Below are positions 22,464 through 30,685 of a stretch of DNA of 64,000 nucleotides, piece by piece. The notes beneath the pieces were generated by a model. That model was not told where the DNA came from and searched no databases. It saw nothing but the letters and a program-made list of their open reading frames with translations. The stretch covers positions 1 through 64,000 of IMG/VR virus record IMGVR_UViG_3300006802_000098, one strand, 5' to 3'. The first letter of the stretch is position 1, and each line of letters starts with the position of its first letter. Made by a program: the position numbers and the translations under genes. The stretch comes from a virus.

Positions 22464-25400
22464 ATGAACAAAGCATATATTGGTGCTTTGCTTGCTTCAA
22501 CTGCTCTGCTCAGTGCTTGTGTTCCTGGAAGTGGAACTCTAAGCTCTGCTGCAAGTACTGTAAAGTCTGCGTTTAACGCTAACAACGCTTTTGCTGTTAT
22601 TAGTGGGCAAATCTCAGAACTTGAAAATGTAGTTGCGGTGGCGCAAAGCAGCGCAAGCCTAAGCGCATTGGTCAATCCAACTAATGAAGACAGGACCAAT
22701 GCTGCCAACGTCGTTAGCAAGATTGATGCTGTTATCCGTGGCTGGGAAGATCATAAAGCCAACATGGATCCTAATCTACTTGCCGTTAAACTTAGTACAG
22801 CAGAATGGCGGCAAGCAGAAGCTGTTGTAAAACTACTCAAGGATGATCTCCGTCCCGTAGTTGACCGTGTAGTTCAGGGCGGCAACTATGATACCAAAGA
22901 CTTTGAATTCCTCGCAAAGAAGGAATCACTTGAACAAAAGATTAATGAAAAGAAGGCTGCCATTTTTGAAGCAGCCCAGCCCACTGTTATTAGCGCAACT
23001 ACCAGTGCAGTAACAGTAAACACTGGAGCGTCGTCCATGTCTCCTGAACGTGTCAAAAGCACTGAAGTTGTAGACGGTACACAAACGGTAACAGGTGGTA
23101 GTAGCATAAGCGATCTAACTCGTACAGCAACCTGGACCAGGACAACTACTCTGAGCATGGAGTATGATCGTACCTGGACTGTTGATGTACAGGATGTTAC
23201 TACAACTGTTTTCAGTAATGGTACTACATCTGAATCTCGTGGTACAGTTCGCAGCATTACAAACACTCAGACGTTTGATGCTCAACCACAGGTTAGCAGC
23301 CAGGAGATGACGCAAAACATTGGTTATACTGTTACAGAGCAGAATACACCAACTGTTAGTGTTACTAATGGAGAACCCACTGTTGTTGCTGAACACGTAG
23401 ATAGGGTTGAACAAACAACTCAGGAAAATGGAAGTATTTTACATACTACTATTAGGACTACTACAACTACTACTACCACTCCTGTGACAACTACTACAAC
23501 TTATCCAAAAATTAGTGTCTACAACTATGAAGATGGACACTCTTTTACACACGATGCTACTGATGAAGTTTTGAGTAGCACAGTGGATGATGTTGTTGTT
23601 GCTACCAGTGAGGCTGTCGTAGAAACTATTACTGAGCATGTTGTAACAACAGAAACTACTACTAATGAAGTTGTTACACAGGTTACAGAAGGTAATCCAG
23701 TATTTGTTACTACACACGAAGATGTTACTACTACAAATACTGTAAACGGCGTAACTACTACTACAGTTACTCGTAACTATACTACAACTGCTACAGTGAC
23801 AACTACTACCACGACAAGTACTACCCCTGTAACTGTTAAAGTGTGGACAGACGGTAAACAAGAAACTATTCGTGGCGAAACTGTTGTAACAACGGAAACC
23901 AGTGAAAGTGTAGTAACTGACCAGTGGGCAAAAGTAATGGAACAAACCACTACTGATGCTGTTGCGGAAGAAACTACAGAGTCAGCAGGAAGTGTTAATC
24001 TTGCTGACCTAGGAACCCCAACGCCTGGAATGAGCAGCAATCCAGCAGACTTTAAGACCAATGAGTTTACCCTTGGTGCTACTGGTGGCTGGACTGACAA
24101 CAAAAGCATTATCAAGGCTGATGTTGCTTATAGTCGTGGTTGGACTGGTAAAGGTAGTTTGATTACCATTGCTGACACTGGCTATAATACCACGCACACT
24201 GACTTAGAAGCAAAACACACTTTTAATACTATCACCGGTGATTCGACTAACATGGAAGATAATGTTGGACACGGATCACATGTTATGGGTATTGCAGCTG
24301 GCCGTAGAAACGGAACTGGTATGCATGGTGTAGCATTTGATGCTGATGTTGCTGTAGTTAAAGTAACAGATACCACAGGTTACAGTTTCGCTCGTGCTAG
24401 AACTGGCGCGACTTGGGCTGCTAACCTAGGCAGTGTTGCTTACAACGTAAGTGCTAACTATAGCTCAGACAGTGCTTTGCGTAGCAGTATTGTAGCAACA
24501 GGTGATGGCACCTATAAGTCCACGCACTATTACTACGGTGTTAATGGCTATAATGGTGTACTACAAGAAGCCCAATTATGGAAAACCGCACTGGGTACTG
24601 AACAGATCCTAGTAAACAGTGCCGGCAACCAGACCAGCGATGTTGTATTTGGAACAGGACAAATGGCAACTGCTACAGAAAATGGTCAGCTTATCCTAGG
24701 CGGACGAATGCTGGTAGTTGGCAACTGGGACCAGAATAACAACGTTGTTCAGGGTGCAAAAGCTGGTCATCTTTGTACCACATACGATGAAGCAGCAGCA
24801 ACTTGTAAAGACGCTGCTAGCATGCGGGACTTTTACATTCTTGCTCCAGGCATGAGTGTTAAGAGTGCTAACAAAGGAGATCCAAACGCTATCGTAGACA
24901 TGAGTGGTACTAGTATGGCAGCACCACAGGTTACTGGCGCACTTGCTATTCTTAACCAAATGTGGCCACACATGAAAGGTGAAAACCTTGTCAAGTTGGT
25001 AACTACTACTGCCAGCAAGGACTTGCCTGGATACAATCCAGGTGTACACGGCAGCGGTTTGCTGGATTTGGATCGTGCTACACAGCCTGTAGGTGCTACT
25101 GGTATCCCAACAAGTGGTCGTACCAGTGGCGCTATCGCAAGCCTGAGCACACTAAGCGGTGGTGCCCTAGTTGGCTCAATTAGCAGTGAAGCATTTGCTC
25201 CGCTTGCAAATGTTATGGTACTAGACAGCTTTGAGCGTGATTACACTATTGACCTTAGTGAAGCACAAAAGGTTGATACACGCCCAGGTAGCTATGTAGA
25301 ATCTCTAGCATTTGGCAACGGCGACTACGACGCTTATGGAAACCTTGCCAGCAGTAATGCTAATCTTGCACTACCAAACATGCTAGGCTATACTGGTAAT

Positions 25401-26030
25401 ATTAAAATCAACGAGAACGCAACTGGCGACTATGCATTTAGTGTTGGTTACAATCTTGTTGATGATAAGGATACCAAAGTAGATTTTGGTTTGGGCTTTG
25501 TCAAAGAAACAGGTAAGTTTCTTAACAACGTTCAGCAGGGCTTCATGGGAGTTGGTGAAAATCACACCACAAACTATGCCAGCCTAAAGATTAAACACAA
25601 CTTCAATGATACAGTGTTTGGGTTTGGTAATCTCCAGCTGGGTATGACAGATGTTGAATCCAGCAAGGATTTTAGCCTAGTTACAGGATACAGCAATCTA
25701 GTAAGTCGCAGTTTTGCTGTAGGCGCTGGGGTAAAGCCTGCTCAAGGCTGGAAACTCGGGGCTACATATAGTCAGCCACTAAATATCATGAGTGGCAAAA
25801 TGAACTACAAAGTTCCTGTAGCCAGAACCTTGGATGGTCAAGTTCAGTTTAATGAAGGAAGTGCTGATGCAAGCACAAAAGTTATTGAACATGACCTGGG
25901 TCTTTTTGTACAATATAAGATGGATGAAAACTTTAGCTTTGCTGGCTATGGTGAACACAGAATAAACGTTGCCGGTACAAAAGGAAACAGCCAGACTAAC
26001 GTAGGTGTAAAATTTAACTGGCAGTTCTAA
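22464..26030 (+). CDS. Lipoprotein-signal autotransporter with subtilisin-like (S8) protease domain
   Basis: An 1188-residue protein. Residues 1-19 are a lipoprotein signal with lipobox LLSAC. Residues about 20-180 are helical. Residues about 200-520 are an exceptionally Thr/Val-rich region. Residues about 550-875 are a subtilisin-type protease with the full triad: Asp in ITIADTGYN (near 571), His in GHGSHVMG (near 604), Ser in GTSMAAP (near 816). The last 290 residues look like an autotransporter beta-barrel ending in Phe (FNWQF). It should be anchored in or exported across the outer membrane of the infected cell. Own promoter upstream; strong GGAGG site for the next gene. Confidence 0.85.
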   Translation: MNKAYIGALLASTALLSACVPGSGTLSSAASTVKSAFNANNAFAVISGQISELENVVAVAQSSASLSALVNPTNEDRTNAANVVSKIDAVIRGWEDHKANMDPNLLAVKLSTAEWRQAEAVVKLLKDDLRPVVDRVVQGGNYDTKDFEFLAKKESLEQKINEKKAAIFEAAQPTVISATTSAVTVNTGASSMSPERVKSTEVVDGTQTVTGGSSISDLTRTATWTRTTTLSMEYDRTWTVDVQDVTTTVFSNGTTSESRGTVRSITNTQTFDAQPQVSSQEMTQNIGYTVTEQNTPTVSVTNGEPTVVAEHVDRVEQTTQENGSILHTTIRTTTTTTTTPVTTTTTYPKISVYNYEDGHSFTHDATDEVLSSTVDDVVVATSEAVVETITEHVVTTETTTNEVVTQVTEGNPVFVTTHEDVTTTNTVNGVTTTTVTRNYTTTATVTTTTTTSTTPVTVKVWTDGKQETIRGETVVTTETSESVVTDQWAKVMEQTTTDAVAEETTESAGSVNLADLGTPTPGMSSNPADFKTNEFTLGATGGWTDNKSIIKADVAYSRGWTGKGSLITIADTGYNTTHTDLEAKHTFNTITGDSTNMEDNVGHGSHVMGIAAGRRNGTGMHGVAFDADVAVVKVTDTTGYSFARARTGATWAANLGSVAYNVSANYSSDSALRSSIVATGDGTYKSTHYYYGVNGYNGVLQEAQLWKTALGTEQILVNSAGNQTSDVVFGTGQMATATENGQLILGGRMLVVGNWDQNNNVVQGAKAGHLCTTYDEAAATCKDAASMRDFYILAPGMSVKSANKGDPNAIVDMSGTSMAAPQVTGALAILNQMWPHMKGENLVKLVTTTASKDLPGYNPGVHGSGLLDLDRATQPVGATGIPTSGRTSGAIASLSTLSGGALVGSISSEAFAPLANVMVLDSFERDYTIDLSEAQKVDTRPGSYVESLAFGNGDYDAYGNLASSNANLALPNMLGYTGNIKINENATGDYAFSVGYNLVDDKDTKVDFGLGFVKETGKFLNNVQQGFMGVGENHTTNYASLKIKHNFNDTVFGFGNLQLGMTDVESSKDFSLVTGYSNLVSRSFAVGAGVKPAQGWKLGATYSQPLNIMSGKMNYKVPVARTLDGQVQFNEGSADASTKVIEHDLGLFVQYKMDENFSFAGYGEHRINVAGTKGNSQTNVGVKFNWQF

Positions 26031-26040
26031 GGAGGAAGAA

Positions 26041-26523
26041 ATGCAACTAGTGCAGATCACATTAGAAAACTATAAGAAACTTAAATTTAATATCGATGAT
26101 GATCCAGTACGGCCTGAGCTAACTTTAGACTTTAGACTAGCACCAGGGCGTGAGATTTGGGCACTAGTTGCAGATGACGAATACAAGGCGGCGGTCTGTG
26201 TGGCATACTGCAACGAAGTACCTATTACTGTAAAAGAACTTGATTATTACAGTCAAGCAGCGCATCAAGACGATCAACATGGTAATATTGCAATCGCATA
26301 CACAGTTTGGACCAAGCAACCTGGTGCTGGAAGAAAACTAATATTGGACATGATAAAACTATTAGAACAACAACGTGTCCTGCGCCTAGTAACTCTAAGT
26401 CCAAAAACAGCAATGGCGAGAAAATTCCATTTAAGAAATGGCGCCTTTATTTTTCAATTAAATACTGAGACAGACAACTATGAATATAAACTTTATCAAG
26501 AACAGGAAACGAGTAATACTTGA
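26041..26523 (+). CDS. GNAT-type acetyltransferase-like protein
   Basis: A 160-residue protein with a perfect AAGGAGG site. The layout fits a small N-acetyltransferase: beta-rich middle, YTVWTKQPGAGRKLILDMI where the acetyl-CoA loop lies, then KTAMARKFHLRNGAFIF, the typical end-of-domain pattern of GNAT proteins. The usual QxxGxG/A loop is reduced, so the call is moderate. The target is unknown. It overlaps the cupin gene by 44 bases. Confidence 0.6.
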   Translation: MQLVQITLENYKKLKFNIDDDPVRPELTLDFRLAPGREIWALVADDEYKAAVCVAYCNEVPITVKELDYYSQAAHQDDQHGNIAIAYTVWTKQPGAGRKLILDMIKLLEQQRVLRLVTLSPKTAMARKFHLRNGAFIFQLNTETDNYEYKLYQEQETSNT

Positions 26524-26923
26524 CAGACTGGGAAACAACCCTTATCTTGTTAGATACTACTTGTTCCTTAAAGATAGAAAATGGTTTCCATTCAATATTT
26601 TCCTACACAAGTTTCTAAGCAGTGACCCAGATGAACTACATGACCATCCCTGGCCCTACTTTACACTTATACTACGCGGCGGATACTGGGAAACAACACC
26701 AAATGGCAGATTTTGGAGACAGCCTGGGCATTTTAGGTTTTGTAAACCAAAAGATTTACATCGCATTGAACTAGAGCCTGATATTACCGCCTGGACTCTT
26801 TTTATTCCTGGCCCAAAACTTAGAGAATGGGGTTTTATAGTAAACGGAAAGTGGATGCATAACGAGCAATATTTTGCTTGGAGAAAACAAAAGGTAAAAA
26901 ATGAAAAAGTTGTATCTTTCTAA
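26480..26923 (+). CDS. Cupin-like protein
   Basis: A 147-residue protein. The middle has DELHDHPWPYFTLILRGGYWE followed by HFRFCKPKDLHRIEL, which is the two-motif pattern of a cupin barrel with His ligands. It is found in many aquatic phage genomes but without assigned function. The start overlaps the acetyltransferase and its end overlaps the phosphoribosyltransferase. Confidence 0.65.
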   Translation: MNINFIKNRKRVILDRLGNNPYLVRYYLFLKDRKWFPFNIFLHKFLSSDPDELHDHPWPYFTLILRGGYWETTPNGRFWRQPGHFRFCKPKDLHRIELEPDITAWTLFIPGPKLREWGFIVNGKWMHNEQYFAWRKQKVKNEKVVSF

Positions 26924-27434
26924 TAAACAGATTAAAAAAAGCATACACGATATTGTTTCACAAATGTATGCTGATAACTGGCGACCTGACTACATTGTAG
27001 GTATTACTCGTGGCGGTCTTGTCCCCGCTGTTCTTATGAGCCATCTAACAGGTATTAAGATGCATACCCTTGATGTTAGATTACGTGATGCCGCTGGCGA
27101 AAATGAATCCAACTACTGGATGGCAGAGGATGCTTTTGGCAACCATAGAACTGATGATCTACCAAGTTATAGCAATCCGCATCTTAGGAAAAATATTTTA
27201 ATCTTGGATGATATCAATGATAGCGGAGCAACTCTTGAATGGATCAAAAACGATTGGCCCAGCGGATGCTTGCCAAATGATCCTGCTTGGAATGATGTTT
27301 GGCACAATAATGTTCGTTTCGCGACCATTGTAAATAATCTATCAAGTCCCTTTGAAGTTGATTATTCCTGTATCGAAATAAACAAAGCGGAAGAAGATGT
27401 TTGGGTAGTTTTTCCCTATGAGGAATGGTGGTAA
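26901..27434 (+). CDS. Phosphoribosyltransferase
   Basis: A 177-residue type I phosphoribosyltransferase. VGITRGGLVPA near residue 35 and the PRPP-binding motif ILILDDINDSGATLE near residue 97 are both clear. The family transfers phosphoribose to purine or pyrimidine bases. The substrate-side loop is not diagnostic; hypoxanthine/guanine- or xanthine-type activity is possible, for purine salvage or handling of a 7-deazaguanine base. Close to queD and queE. Confidence 0.85.
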   Translation: MKKLYLSNKQIKKSIHDIVSQMYADNWRPDYIVGITRGGLVPAVLMSHLTGIKMHTLDVRLRDAAGENESNYWMAEDAFGNHRTDDLPSYSNPHLRKNILILDDINDSGATLEWIKNDWPSGCLPNDPAWNDVWHNNVRFATIVNNLSSPFEVDYSCIEINKAEEDVWVVFPYEEWW

Positions 27435-28003
27435 TGCTGTTTACAGAATACAAAAATTGGATATCTGATAAGGAACACATTGATATTTTAAGTAAAATTG
27501 TATACGCACCAAAGTGGCGTTTTGGCCAAGTAAGTGATGATCAAATTGAACCAAACTATCCAATGTGGTTCCAGGGATTTTATCACGTGCACAAACATGA
27601 ATTTAAGGACGATTGTCCTGATATTGCTAAAACTTTAACGGAACGGTTTTTGGACCTAGCACCCGACAACTATATGTTGGTTAGAAGCATGGCTAGTAGT
27701 AATACGTTTGGTCAGGACGGAGACTTTCACACAGATTGGCCAGTATTTGGGCAAAGCATTACTGGTGTACTTTATACTGATAAAGTATGGGAAACAAACT
27801 GGGGCGGTGAAACCTTGTTTAAAGGAGATCAGGTTTTAGAAGCAAGTGAGTATGAGCCTTGTAAACTTGTTACTTTTGATAGTAGCATTCCGCACATTGG
27901 TAAAGGTCCCCAACGTAGGTGCAAGGAAATGCGTAGCATACTAGCATTCCAAGCAGTGGAAGCCGATGCTCTCAGAGAAAGAATGAATAAAAAACTTGAC
28001 TAA
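27425..28003 (+). CDS. 2-oxoglutarate/Fe(II)-dependent oxygenase
   Basis: A 192-residue enzyme. Iron ligands are visible: HTDWP near residue 100 (HxD) and IPHIGKGPQRR near 155 (distal His and an Arg that binds 2-oxoglutarate), with GGETLFKGDQ between. This matches the prolyl-4-hydroxylase-like branch that is common in aquatic phages. The substrate is not known; candidates are host or phage proteins, or the modified base. It overlaps the upstream gene by ten bases. Confidence 0.8.
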   Translation: MVVMLFTEYKNWISDKEHIDILSKIVYAPKWRFGQVSDDQIEPNYPMWFQGFYHVHKHEFKDDCPDIAKTLTERFLDLAPDNYMLVRSMASSNTFGQDGDFHTDWPVFGQSITGVLYTDKVWETNWGGETLFKGDQVLEASEYEPCKLVTFDSSIPHIGKGPQRRCKEMRSILAFQAVEADALRERMNKKLD

Positions 28004-28024
28004 ATAGAAAGTACTTGTTATTAT
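27996..28024 (+). promoter_or_regulatory. Sigma70-type promoter of queD
   Basis: TTGACT at 27996-28001, a 17-bp spacer and TATTAT at 28019-28024. Transcription should begin near 28031, exactly at the first base of a hairpin. The promoter overlaps the end of the oxygenase gene. Confidence 0.7.
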
Positions 28025-28030
28025 AATAAT

Positions 28031-28057
28031 AAGAGGACTTAGTGTTCGTTCCCTCTT
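28031..28057 (+). promoter_or_regulatory. 5'-terminal leader hairpin upstream of queD
   Basis: AAGAGG (28031-28036) pairs with CCTCTT (28052-28057) around a 15-base loop. It would be the very 5' end of the queD message, 40 bases before the ATG. Its stem resembles that of preQ1-I riboswitches, but the tail does not contain the A-rich stretch followed by CUA that the class needs, so it is only a candidate regulator or RNA stabiliser. Confidence 0.35.
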
Positions 28058-28096
28058 TAAATATTCCGCGCACTCCATAACCAAGGAGTATAAATT

Positions 28097-28576
28097 ATGG
28101 CAAAATATATTAGTACTAAAACATATAGACACTTAGGTCCAGTAGCATACAGGCAGTGGAGAGCAGACAGTCATTGTAATTTAATTCATGGATACGCATT
28201 AAGTTTCCATTTTGAATTTGAATGCGACACACTGGATGCTAGAAACTGGTGCATGGACTTTGGTGGTTTGAAGCCACTAAAACAAAACCTAGAAGATTGG
28301 TTTGATCATACGCTATTAGTAGCACAAGACGATCCAGACCGAGAAACATTGTTAGATCTTGGTAAAAAAGGATTAGCAAAGATCACAGAAGTTGAAAAAA
28401 CTGGCTGCGAGGGTCTAGCAGACTTCCTTTATGAATACGTAAATACTATTTTCTTACCCAACTATGGCAAAGCAGAAGCAGAACGTATCTGGTGCTGTAA
28501 AGTTGAGGTAAGGGAAACCGACTCAAATATGGCTATGCGTGTCGGGCATAGAGAAGATGGAGAATTCGATGTTTAA
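28097..28576 (+). CDS. queD: QueD-like 6-carboxytetrahydropterin synthase
   Basis: A 159-residue member of the 6-pyruvoyl-tetrahydropterin synthase family. Features: SHCNLIHGYAL near residue 24 (the usual HGH is HGY), MDFGGLK near residue 52, WFDHTLLV near 67 and EVRETDSNMA near 138. It should convert dihydroneopterin triphosphate, made by FolE, into 6-carboxytetrahydropterin for 7-deazaguanine synthesis. It has its own promoter with a leader hairpin and an AAGGAG site. QueE follows two genes on. Confidence 0.85.
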   Translation: MAKYISTKTYRHLGPVAYRQWRADSHCNLIHGYALSFHFEFECDTLDARNWCMDFGGLKPLKQNLEDWFDHTLLVAQDDPDRETLLDLGKKGLAKITEVEKTGCEGLADFLYEYVNTIFLPNYGKAEAERIWCCKVEVRETDSNMAMRVGHREDGEFDV

Positions 28577-28784
28577 AACTTTTTGGAACTTTATTTCTGG
28601 TTTAGGCAGTGTTGAAGACATTGTAAAGACAGCTACAGTAACAGAAGCAGAACTTAAAAAGATGACCAAAAAAGAAATTGATGACTGGGCTGCTAGTTCA
28701 GGCGTTACACTTGATCGTCGTCTTACAAAAGATAAGATGATTGCTGAACTTAAAACACACACATCTAAAGTTAACATTACATAA
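28569..28784 (+). CDS. Small SAP-like-domain protein
   Basis: The ATG at 28569 has a GGAG site seven bases upstream; a GTG at 28539 and ATG at 28557 are alternatives. The 71-residue protein ends with KMTKKEIDDWAASSGVTLD, then TKDKMIAEL, which resembles a SAP or HeH helix-extended-loop-helix domain. Such domains bind DNA or RNA. It lies between queD and queE; whether it has a role in DNA modification is not known. Confidence 0.5.
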   Translation: MFKTFWNFISGLGSVEDIVKTATVTEAELKKMTKKEIDDWAASSGVTLDRRLTKDKMIAELKTHTSKVNIT

Positions 28785-28793
28785 GAGGCATTA

Positions 28794-29675
28794 ATGAAAA
28801 TAAGATACACTGAAGCGTTTTATAGTGTACAAGGCGAAGGAAGGTTTGTTGGAGTTCCCAGCGTTTTCTTGCGTATGTACGGTTGTAATTTTACATGTCC
28901 AAAGTTTGGGCTAGCAAGGGATGCAGATACAAGTCAGACTGATAAAAAGTTAGCGGACATTGTTTACGAAACAACCAAGGTGTTTCCTGAAAAATATGAT
29001 AGTGTAGATAAACTCCCACTTATTGAAACAGGCTGTGACAGTTATGCCGCTTGGCATCCTGCTTTTAAACATCTACAGAATGACGTAGACTTGGACACAC
29101 TTGTAGATAGACTGCTAGCACTAACACCCACTGGATCATGGACACAGGAAAATGGTCAAGACATACACTTGGTTATCACAGGTGGTGAACCTTTGTTGGG
29201 TTGGCAGCGTGTGTATACAGAACTATTTGAACATCCAAAAATGAAGGATCTTAAAAATGTCACTTTTGAAACTAACACCACACAGCCTTTGCAGGACAAT
29301 TTCCAGTCTTACCTCAACAATAACCAACAACTACATGTTACATGGTCATGTTCCCCGAAGCTATCGGTTAGTGGACATGCTTGGGATGATGCTATACAGC
29401 CTAGTATTGCTAGGAGTTACAGTGACATTCGTGATAGCTACCTATATTTCAAGTTTGTTGTATGTGATGATGTTGATGTGGAAGAAGTTGACCGAGCTGT
29501 GGCGGAATTTAGAGCTGCCGGTATTACTGCGCCGGTTTATGTCATGGCTGTCGGAGGTACAACAACAAGTTACTTTGCTAACGGCAAAACTGTGGCGGAA
29601 CTTGCTCTTAAAAAAGGCTATTGTTATTCGCCCAGGCTTCATGTCGACGTTTTTGGCAATGCCTGGGGAACGTAA
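28794..29675 (+). CDS. queE: QueE-like 7-carboxy-7-deazaguanine synthase (radical SAM)
   Basis: A 293-residue radical SAM enzyme. YSVQGEGRFVGVPSVF near residue 10 is the classic QueE start. The cluster site is CNFTC at 31-35; the expected third Cys two residues later is absent (CPKFG), and Cys81 in ETGCDSYAAWH is a candidate third ligand. GGEPLLGWQ near 140 and FETNTT follow. The reaction is ring contraction of carboxytetrahydropterin to 7-carboxy-7-deazaguanine. The variant site is typical of phage QueE-like proteins I have seen, but activity is inferred. Confidence 0.85.
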   Translation: MKIRYTEAFYSVQGEGRFVGVPSVFLRMYGCNFTCPKFGLARDADTSQTDKKLADIVYETTKVFPEKYDSVDKLPLIETGCDSYAAWHPAFKHLQNDVDLDTLVDRLLALTPTGSWTQENGQDIHLVITGGEPLLGWQRVYTELFEHPKMKDLKNVTFETNTTQPLQDNFQSYLNNNQQLHVTWSCSPKLSVSGHAWDDAIQPSIARSYSDIRDSYLYFKFVVCDDVDVEEVDRAVAEFRAAGITAPVYVMAVGGTTTSYFANGKTVAELALKKGYCYSPRLHVDVFGNAWGT

Positions 29676-29688
29676 TAAATCCACTGGT

Positions 29689-29769
29689 ATGCCTGTAATA
29701 GAAAAACAAAAACAAGAAAAACTAGTCCCAAAAGATTTAGAACAGAGACTTAGAGAATCAGGATTATGA
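29689..29769 (+). CDS. Possible mini-gene, 26 residues
   Basis: ATG 29689 to TGA 29769 encodes a charged peptide (MPVIEKQKQEKLVPKDLEQR and six more residues), whose stop overlaps the next ATG (ATGA), as for neighbouring genes. An alternative start is ATG 29659. The gap it fills is 90 bases. There is no clear ribosome-binding site, so confidence is low. Confidence 0.4.
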   Translation: MPVIEKQKQEKLVPKDLEQRLRESGL

Positions 29770-30329
29770 AATCAGTTTGGGTAAGACACGGTCAAAGCGA
29801 ATACAATGCTCAAAACTTGAGCACTGGTTGGCACGATCCTGATCTTACAGAACAGGGAGTGATAGAAGCGCATCAAGCAGGTGTTGTGCTTGCTGAAAGA
29901 TACACAAGCGTTGCTGGCGTATATGCTAGTGACCTACGTCGTAGTTTTAATACTGCTAATATTATAGTAGAAACCACTGGTTGGAATATTACCCCACAGG
30001 TTAGTCCTGCTATAAGAGAACGTGATTATGGCGATTGGAGTGGTAAAAATAAAGATCAGATCAAGCAGGAACTGGGGGAAGATAAATTCTTACAAATACG
30101 CAGAGGTTGGCAGGCCAGCCCAGTTAACGGCGAAAGTTTAAAAGATACTGCTGCAAGAGTTTATGGTTTTTTACGCGAAATAGAAGACAGAGCAAATGAA
30201 CTACCACATATTATTATTTGTCATGGTAATACAATCAGGGCGGCCGCAGTAGTGCTGGGAAAAAGAACACAAGAAGACGTACATGAGTTTGAAGTACACA
30301 CAGGAGAAGTAATTGAATGGGACTTTTAG
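29766..30329 (+). CDS. Histidine phosphatase (phosphoglycerate-mutase-like)
   Basis: A 187-residue protein. The catalytic RHG motif is in VRHGQSEYN at residues 7-9, then YASDLRRSFNTA near 57 and the second His in IICHGNTIRA near 152; REDYGDWSG-type segment is RERDYGDWSGKN. The branch includes alpha-ribazole phosphatases and other small-molecule phosphatases. The substrate cannot be told from sequence. Its end overlaps the next gene by 13 bases. Confidence 0.8.
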   Translation: MKSVWVRHGQSEYNAQNLSTGWHDPDLTEQGVIEAHQAGVVLAERYTSVAGVYASDLRRSFNTANIIVETTGWNITPQVSPAIRERDYGDWSGKNKDQIKQELGEDKFLQIRRGWQASPVNGESLKDTAARVYGFLREIEDRANELPHIIICHGNTIRAAAVVLGKRTQEDVHEFEVHTGEVIEWDF

Positions 30330-30685
30330 ATGATGCAAAACGTGCTATGGGCCTGGGGAAAGCAAAAGTAGTAGAAGAGCCAAAACCTAGAGCGCCTAAA
30401 AAAACAGCAAAAGAAATTGCTACAGAAAAGGGAGAGCCCTGGGTAAGTGTGCTCGATATAGAACTGGATCCTGAAAATCCTGGAAACGGTGCTTTTGAAC
30501 TTGACTGGAACGAATATTTTATAAAGCGTCTTTGGAAGGCTGGCTACCGTGACGAAGATGAAAATGACATGGTAGATCGTTGGTTCCAGGATGTTTGTAG
30601 ACAGGTAGTTCTTGAAACATATGAAAAAGATGAAGCAATGGTAACCAGAAATGATCTAGGTGATGGAAAGACAGAGTATAGATAA
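30317..30685 (+). CDS. Conserved-looking phage protein, 122 residues
   Basis: A 122-residue protein with a basic, proline-containing N-terminal part (AKVVEEPKPRAPKKTAKEIA) and an acidic, aromatic second half (FELDWNEYFIKRLWKAGYRD). It resembles an uncharacterised protein of aquatic T4-type phages. Overlaps both neighbours; the stop shares a base with the next ATG. Confidence 0.65.
   Translation: MGLLDDAKRAMGLGKAKVVEEPKPRAPKKTAKEIATEKGEPWVSVLDIELDPENPGNGAFELDWNEYFIKRLWKAGYRDEDENDMVDRWFQDVCRQVVLETYEKDEAMVTRNDLGDGKTEYR

Noticed and set aside
23439-23945. Long minus-strand Ser/Cys-rich open frame
   Set aside because: It is the shadow of the Thr/Val-rich stalk of the autotransporter; composition comes from the ACT/ACA repeats.
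26519-26550. TTGACA followed at 17 bp by TATCTT inside the cupin gene
   Set aside because: Sits within two overlapping genes far from a following unit start; treated as chance.
28031-28075. Canonical preQ1-I riboswitch upstream of queD
   Set aside because: The stem fits, but the conserved A-rich tail and its CUA pairing bases are absent; kept only as an unassigned leader hairpin.
29257-29658. Plus-strand frame running through queE in another frame
   Set aside because: It overlaps the strongly supported QueE coding region; only the last 26 codons after 29689 are kept as a possible mini-gene.
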